Assembly (NCBI GenBank): GCA_017547315.1 | Contig: JAFYQA010000104.1 | Location: forward strand, 1 to 10,210 | Length of the DNA: 10,210 nt | Direction of reading: 5' to 3' | From: Roseburia sp. | Lineage (GTDB): Bacteria > Bacillota_A > Clostridia > Lachnospirales > Lachnospiraceae | Shown here: in pieces, positions 7,332-10,210 of the stretch | Position numbering within the stretch: position 1 is the stretch's first letter | How the letters are laid out: every line of letters begins with the position of its first letter | The notes under the pieces: generated by a model | Database searches by the model: none | The model's input: only the letters and a program-made list of their open reading frames with translations | What the model was told of the DNA's origin: nothing | Made by a program: the position numbers and the translations under genes

Positions 7332-8576
7332 ATGGCTGTTATCAAAGGAATGGACTTTGATAGCAGCTTTTTATATAATGAAAAAATGAAGACGAAACAG
7401 ACAATTATTTTATTTAAAGGAATCTATGATACATTAGACTTGTTCAGCGACCAGTTAGGTGAGGTATTTTCTGAGTGGGGATACGAACTTTTTGTATATA
7501 ATGCAGCAGATGTGTTAAACAGTAAGACGTGTCTTTTAAGAATGCTTGCGGAAAAGAATGGTAACGCGGTGGTCGTGACATTTAATAATATGGGATATAA
7601 TCTGGAAGTGGATGGTGTAAACGTATGGGAGCATTTTGATGTCCCGTATATAAATATTTTGATGGATCATCCGTTTCATTTTGAAAAGCCGATGAAGGAA
7701 GCTCCGAAAACGGCAGTGGTACTTTGCACAGACCGGAATCATGTGAAATATATCCGTAGATTTTACAAGAATATTCACCGGACAGATTTTCTTCCACATG
7801 CAGGGATAGCGTTGGGTGGAAAGCATAAGCCACTAAAGGAGCGGAAAATAGATGTACTATATGCAGGAGCACTTCCGATTTATACGGTTGGTAAAATGAT
7901 ACCGAATTTGGGGGAAATGTATGGTCTAGATACTGCGGATATGATGCGGGAAGTGTTGCAAGAGTTGGTGGTTCATCCAGATAAAACAACGGAATGTGCG
8001 ATAGAAGAATATGTGCATGCGAATACGAAGTGTGGACAGGAGTTAGAAGAAGAGCAGCTGCGGCATTTAATTACACATATGCGTTTTTTAGATTCTTATG
8101 CTACGTCCTTTTTTAGAGAACAGGCTGTGCGGAGTCTTGTGGAAAATGGGATAGAAGTTACTGCGTATGGAGTAGGATGGGATTTGTGTGAATGGAGCAA
8201 TAATCCATATTTGAAGTATGGAGGGAAGGTGCTTGCTCCGCAGATTTTACCATTAATGAATGATGCAAAAATCGTGTTGAATACGATGACTTGGTTTAAG
8301 GCAGGAGCGCATGACCGCATTTTTAATGGAATGTTAGCAGGTGCTGCGGTGGTGACGGATGATTCGACTTATCTGCGTCGTGAGTGTACTGACGGAAAAG
8401 AACTGGTAATGTTTCGGAGAGAAGATATTTTAACATTGCCAGAGAGGGTTTGTGATTTGTTCGGTCATATGGAACAGACACAGATGATGGCAGATTGTGG
8501 ATATGAATTTGCAAAACAGCATCATACGTGGAAAAATCGTGCTGAGTATATTGTGGAATGTTTTTTTGATTCATAG
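7332..8576 (+). CDS. CgeB/DUF3880-like glycosyltransferase, first of two
   Basis: A 414-residue cytosolic protein with the two-domain layout of GT-B glycosyltransferases related to spore maturation protein CgeB. The N-terminal domain (about 1-170) begins with a beta strand (TIILFKGIYD) and includes YINILMDHPFHFE (about 106-118) and a V-V-L-C-T-D-R-N-H strand. The C-terminal domain starts at DVLYAGALP (from 174) and carries I-E-V-T-A-Y-G-V-G-W and AGAHDRIFNGMLAGAAVVTD (324-343), the likely nucleotide-sugar site near the acidic/hydrophobic turn. It ends with F-A-K-Q-H-H-T-W-K-N-R. The start ATG at 7332 has AGGAAG (7320-7325) 6 nt upstream; an in-frame TTG at 7290 would overlap the previous gene. 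In this operon its acceptor is most likely flagellin or another surface protein, but sugar and acceptor cannot be read from sequence. Confidence 0.8.
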   Translation: MAVIKGMDFDSSFLYNEKMKTKQTIILFKGIYDTLDLFSDQLGEVFSEWGYELFVYNAADVLNSKTCLLRMLAEKNGNAVVVTFNNMGYNLEVDGVNVWEHFDVPYINILMDHPFHFEKPMKEAPKTAVVLCTDRNHVKYIRRFYKNIHRTDFLPHAGIALGGKHKPLKERKIDVLYAGALPIYTVGKMIPNLGEMYGLDTADMMREVLQELVVHPDKTTECAIEEYVHANTKCGQELEEEQLRHLITHMRFLDSYATSFFREQAVRSLVENGIEVTAYGVGWDLCEWSNNPYLKYGGKVLAPQILPLMNDAKIVLNTMTWFKAGAHDRIFNGMLAGAAVVTDDSTYLRRECTDGKELVMFRREDILTLPERVCDLFGHMEQTQMMADCGYEFAKQHHTWKNRAEYIVECFFDS

Positions 8577-8613
8577 GAATAGAAAAGGATGCATGGATGA
8601 GAGAAAGTGGAGT

Positions 8614-8618
8614 AGGAG
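8614..8618 (+). promoter_or_regulatory. Ribosome binding site fixing the start of the second glycosyltransferase
   Basis: AGGAG lies 7 nt before the ATG at 8626. The reading frame is open far upstream, into the preceding gene, and another ATG at 8593 is in frame. This site and the family-like N-terminus (MHILMYRW) select 8626. Confidence 0.7.
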
Positions 8619-8625
8619 AAAAAGT

Positions 8626-9804
8626 ATGCATATATTGATGTACCGCTGGAAAGCGTATAATTACTGGGATATAGAAGAAACGTTCAAGTTATTGGGGCAT
8701 ACGGTGGATAATATTGAGCAGAAACTGGGGAATTATGATATAGACCCGGAATTTGAGGTGATATTAAGAGACCGATTATATCAGGTTCGCTATGATATGG
8801 TGTTTACGGTGAATTATTTTGCGCTGATTTCAAACATTTGTCAGGAATTAGGAATAAAATATGTAAGCTGGACCTGTGATAATCCTTTGATTAGCATGTA
8901 TCATCAGTCTGTATTTCATGATTGTAATTATATTTTTACATTTGATAAGACAAACTATTTGGAATTCAAGGCCATGGGAGTGAAACATATCTGGTATTTG
9001 CCGTTAGCGGTAGATGCAGAGCGAATGGATGCGGTGATTGATGGAAGGATAGCGGCAGCGGGGATGGACAAGAGAGTCTATGCCGGAGATGTGGCATTCG
9101 TGGGAAGTCTTTATGAGCGGAATTCTTATGATAAATTGAAACACAAACTGCCGGAGTATTTACAGGGATATTTTGATGCGGTAATGGAGGCACAGTTAAA
9201 TATCAGCGGAGCAAATATTATTGAACTGATGCTGACAACAGATATTTTAGAGCAGTTGCAGCAGTATTTTAAATTAGAAAAATCATCAGAAGAATCTTTT
9301 TCGGATTTGGGATTGATTTTTCAAACAACGGTTCTGGGATTTAAAATAGCAGAAGTGCAGCGCAGACGGGCATTGATTGAGTTATCAAAATATTTTTCTG
9401 TAAATGTATATAGTAATAGTGATGTCAGTGATTTGGTGCGAGTGCGTTATATGGGGTCAGTTGATTATTGGAGTGAAATGCCAAAAGTATTCCGAGAATC
9501 AAAAATCAATTTGAATTTCACAATTCCGAATATCAAAAGTGGTATTCCGTTGCGCGTGTGGGATGTACTAGGGTCAGGTGGATTTCTTTTGACGAATTAT
9601 CAGGCAGAGATTCCGTATTATTTCACAGAAGGGGAAGAGTTGGTCTGCTTCGACGGTCTAGAAGATATGCGTGAAAAAGTAGCATACTATTTAGAGCATG
9701 AAGAAGAGCGAAAACGGATTGCAGAAAATGGATATAGAAAGGTAAAGGAACATCATACTTATGTACAGCGCATAAATGAAATGCTTCGGATAATAGAAGA
9801 ATAA
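8626..9804 (+). CDS. CgeB/DUF3880-like glycosyltransferase, second of two
   Basis: A 392-residue GT-B-type protein paralogous to the one just upstream. It opens with MHILMYRWKAYNYWD, a CgeB/DUF3880-type first strand. The N-terminal domain has D-M-V-F-T-V-N-Y-F, YVSWTCDNPL (79-88) and I-W-Y-L-P-L-A-V-D (122-130). The C-terminal domain begins GDVAFVGSLYERN (from 154) and contains V-R-Y-M-G-S-V-D-Y-W, K-I-N-L-N-F-T-I and LRVWDVLGSGGFLLTNY (309-325), the presumed donor-binding region. It ends with K-E-H-H-T-Y-V-Q-R-I, matching the H-H-T-W end of its partner. Start choice: see the ribosome site at 8614. It is 49 nt after the first glycosyltransferase and is followed at once by a strong terminator, so it is the last gene of the unit. 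A role in flagellar or cell-surface glycan synthesis is inferred from context. Confidence 0.82.
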   Translation: MHILMYRWKAYNYWDIEETFKLLGHTVDNIEQKLGNYDIDPEFEVILRDRLYQVRYDMVFTVNYFALISNICQELGIKYVSWTCDNPLISMYHQSVFHDCNYIFTFDKTNYLEFKAMGVKHIWYLPLAVDAERMDAVIDGRIAAAGMDKRVYAGDVAFVGSLYERNSYDKLKHKLPEYLQGYFDAVMEAQLNISGANIIELMLTTDILEQLQQYFKLEKSSEESFSDLGLIFQTTVLGFKIAEVQRRRALIELSKYFSVNVYSNSDVSDLVRVRYMGSVDYWSEMPKVFRESKINLNFTIPNIKSGIPLRVWDVLGSGGFLLTNYQAEIPYYFTEGEELVCFDGLEDMREKVAYYLEHEEERKRIAENGYRKVKEHHTYVQRINEMLRIIEE

Positions 9805-9866
9805 AAATGGAGTTGTTGCAAAATGAAAGTTTATTAAAATATTCATTTTGCAATAGCTCCATTTTT
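9803..9866 (+). terminator. Intrinsic terminator with a 25-bp stem
   Basis: Left arm 9803-9827 pairs with right arm 9842-9866 over 25 bp without a bulge; two pairs are G-U. The loop is 14 nt (9828-9841). The outer stem ends in AAAAATGGAG/CTCCATTTTT, giving a T-run on the + strand and, from the A-run, a T-run on the other strand, so it could act in both directions. It begins within the stop codon of the second glycosyltransferase. It is the clear 3' end of the transcription unit. Confidence 0.9.
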
Positions 9867-9900
9867 GCTTTTGGGTGCAAAAAAATAGGATGAAAGTACA

Positions 9901-9929
9901 TTGTATGCAACAAGTAAACATGCTAAGAT
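9901..9929 (+). promoter_or_regulatory. Weak candidate sigma-A promoter in the intergenic region before 9996
   Basis: TTGTAT (9901-9906) and TAAGAT (9924-9929) are 17 nt apart, about 65 nt before the next gene. They match the consensus boxes at only 3 and 4 of 6 bases. A promoter is needed here because a strong terminator precedes the gene, but this exact site is uncertain. I saw no sigma-28-type box (TAAA and GCCGATAA). The rest of the 191-nt gap shows nothing else clear. Confidence 0.2.
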
Positions 9930-9995
9930 GTGTAATAAGATATTGTTGAAAATACGGACTTATATAGAAAATAGATTTCAGAAAGGCCAATAGTT

Positions 9996-10210
9996 ATGAA
10001 AATGAGAGAAGGAAAATGGAACTGGAAAAGAGGCGTAGCAGCTTTGCTGTGTACGACGACCATCCTGACGAATACGGGCATTGTAGAGGCAGCGGAATAT
10101 GTTGATTTTACAGATGTGCAGGAAGAAATAGTAGAGTTGGTTGAAACTGCGGAAATGTCAGAGACAGAAGTAGTTGTAACGGAGATAATTGAGACGGAAA
10201 CAATTGAAAC
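9996..10210 (+). CDS. Secreted protein with Thr/Glu-rich N-terminal region (cut by window end)
   Basis: The first 71 residues of a protein that runs past the window. The N-terminus is basic (MKMREGKWNWKRG), then has a hydrophobic segment (VAALLCTTTILTNTGIV) and a likely cleavage site near V-E-A-A, which together make a signal peptide. After it comes an acidic, low-complexity stretch rich in E, T and V (E-T-A-E, S-E-T-E-V-V-V-T-E, I-E-T-E-T-I-E), a spacer type common at the N-terminus of large extracellular proteins. AAAGG (9982-9986) sits 9 nt before the ATG at 9996; ATG 10002 is an alternative. It is separated from the flagellar block by a terminator, so it is likely a separate transcription unit. 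The function cannot be told from the part seen. Confidence 0.75.
   Translation, partial: MKMREGKWNWKRGVAALLCTTTILTNTGIVEAAEYVDFTDVQEEIVELVETAEMSETEVVVTEIIETETIE

Noticed and set aside
6944..7345. Antisense open frame of 133 codons opposite the helical gene
   Set aside because: Its hydrophobic composition mirrors K/E/D/Q-rich sense codons; no ribosome site or family features.
8497..8625. Upstream extension of the second glycosyltransferase, including ATG 8593
   Set aside because: It overlaps the first glycosyltransferase or lacks a well-spaced ribosome site; ATG 8626 has AGGAG 7 nt upstream and gives the family-type N-terminus.
9691..9990. Minus-strand frame across the terminator and intergenic region
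   Set aside because: It runs through the 25-bp hairpin and has an F/I/Y/S-rich translation typical of AT-rich noncoding DNA.

Overview
The window is low-GC DNA with strong Shine-Dalgarno sites (AGGAGG type). It carries the late flagellar hook-filament junction operon of a Gram-positive, motile Firmicute. The order flgM-flgN-flgK-(flgK)-flgL-fliW-csrA is that of Bacillus and Clostridia. The tandem flgK pair, the oversized FlgL and the style of the glycosyltransferases point, by inference, to Lachnospiraceae (Roseburia, Butyrivibrio or relatives). Species cannot be told from the sequence alone. All genes lie on the + strand.

Layout. (1) Positions 20-6070: flgM (anti-sigma-28), flgN (chaperone for the hook-associated proteins), two adjacent diverged full-length flgK genes (587 and 609 aa) and flgL (528 aa, well above the usual ~300 aa). 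Gaps are 8-30 nt, so they are almost certainly cotranscribed. (2) A 77-nt gap holds a near-perfect palindrome and a small hairpin with GGA in its loop, just upstream of fliW-csrA (6148-6830). FliW and CsrA form the partner switch that couples flagellin level to flagellin translation. (3) Positions 6845-9804: a small all-helical protein of unknown function (possibly another export chaperone), then two related CgeB/DUF3880-type glycosyltransferases, most simply read as part of a flagellar glycosylation system. (4) A 25-bp-stem intrinsic terminator right after the second glycosyltransferase ends the unit. (5) A 191-nt intergenic region then leads into the start of a new secreted protein with a signal peptide and a Thr/Glu-rich region, cut by the window end.

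How the genes work together. FlgM leaves the cell when the hook is complete and so frees sigma-28. FlgN delivers FlgK and FlgL to the export gate, and these form the hook-filament junction. FliW, released from or bound by flagellin, controls CsrA, which represses flagellin mRNA. The glycosyltransferases would modify flagellin or other surface protein. hag/fliC, fliD and fliS, often found right after csrA in related genomes, are not in this window.

The most notable points are the tandem flgK paralogues with a 23-bp identical block, the enlarged cysteine-bearing junction proteins, the possible CsrA autoregulatory leader of fliW-csrA, and the unrecognised helical gene after csrA. I see no CRISPR array, tRNA, rRNA or mobile element.
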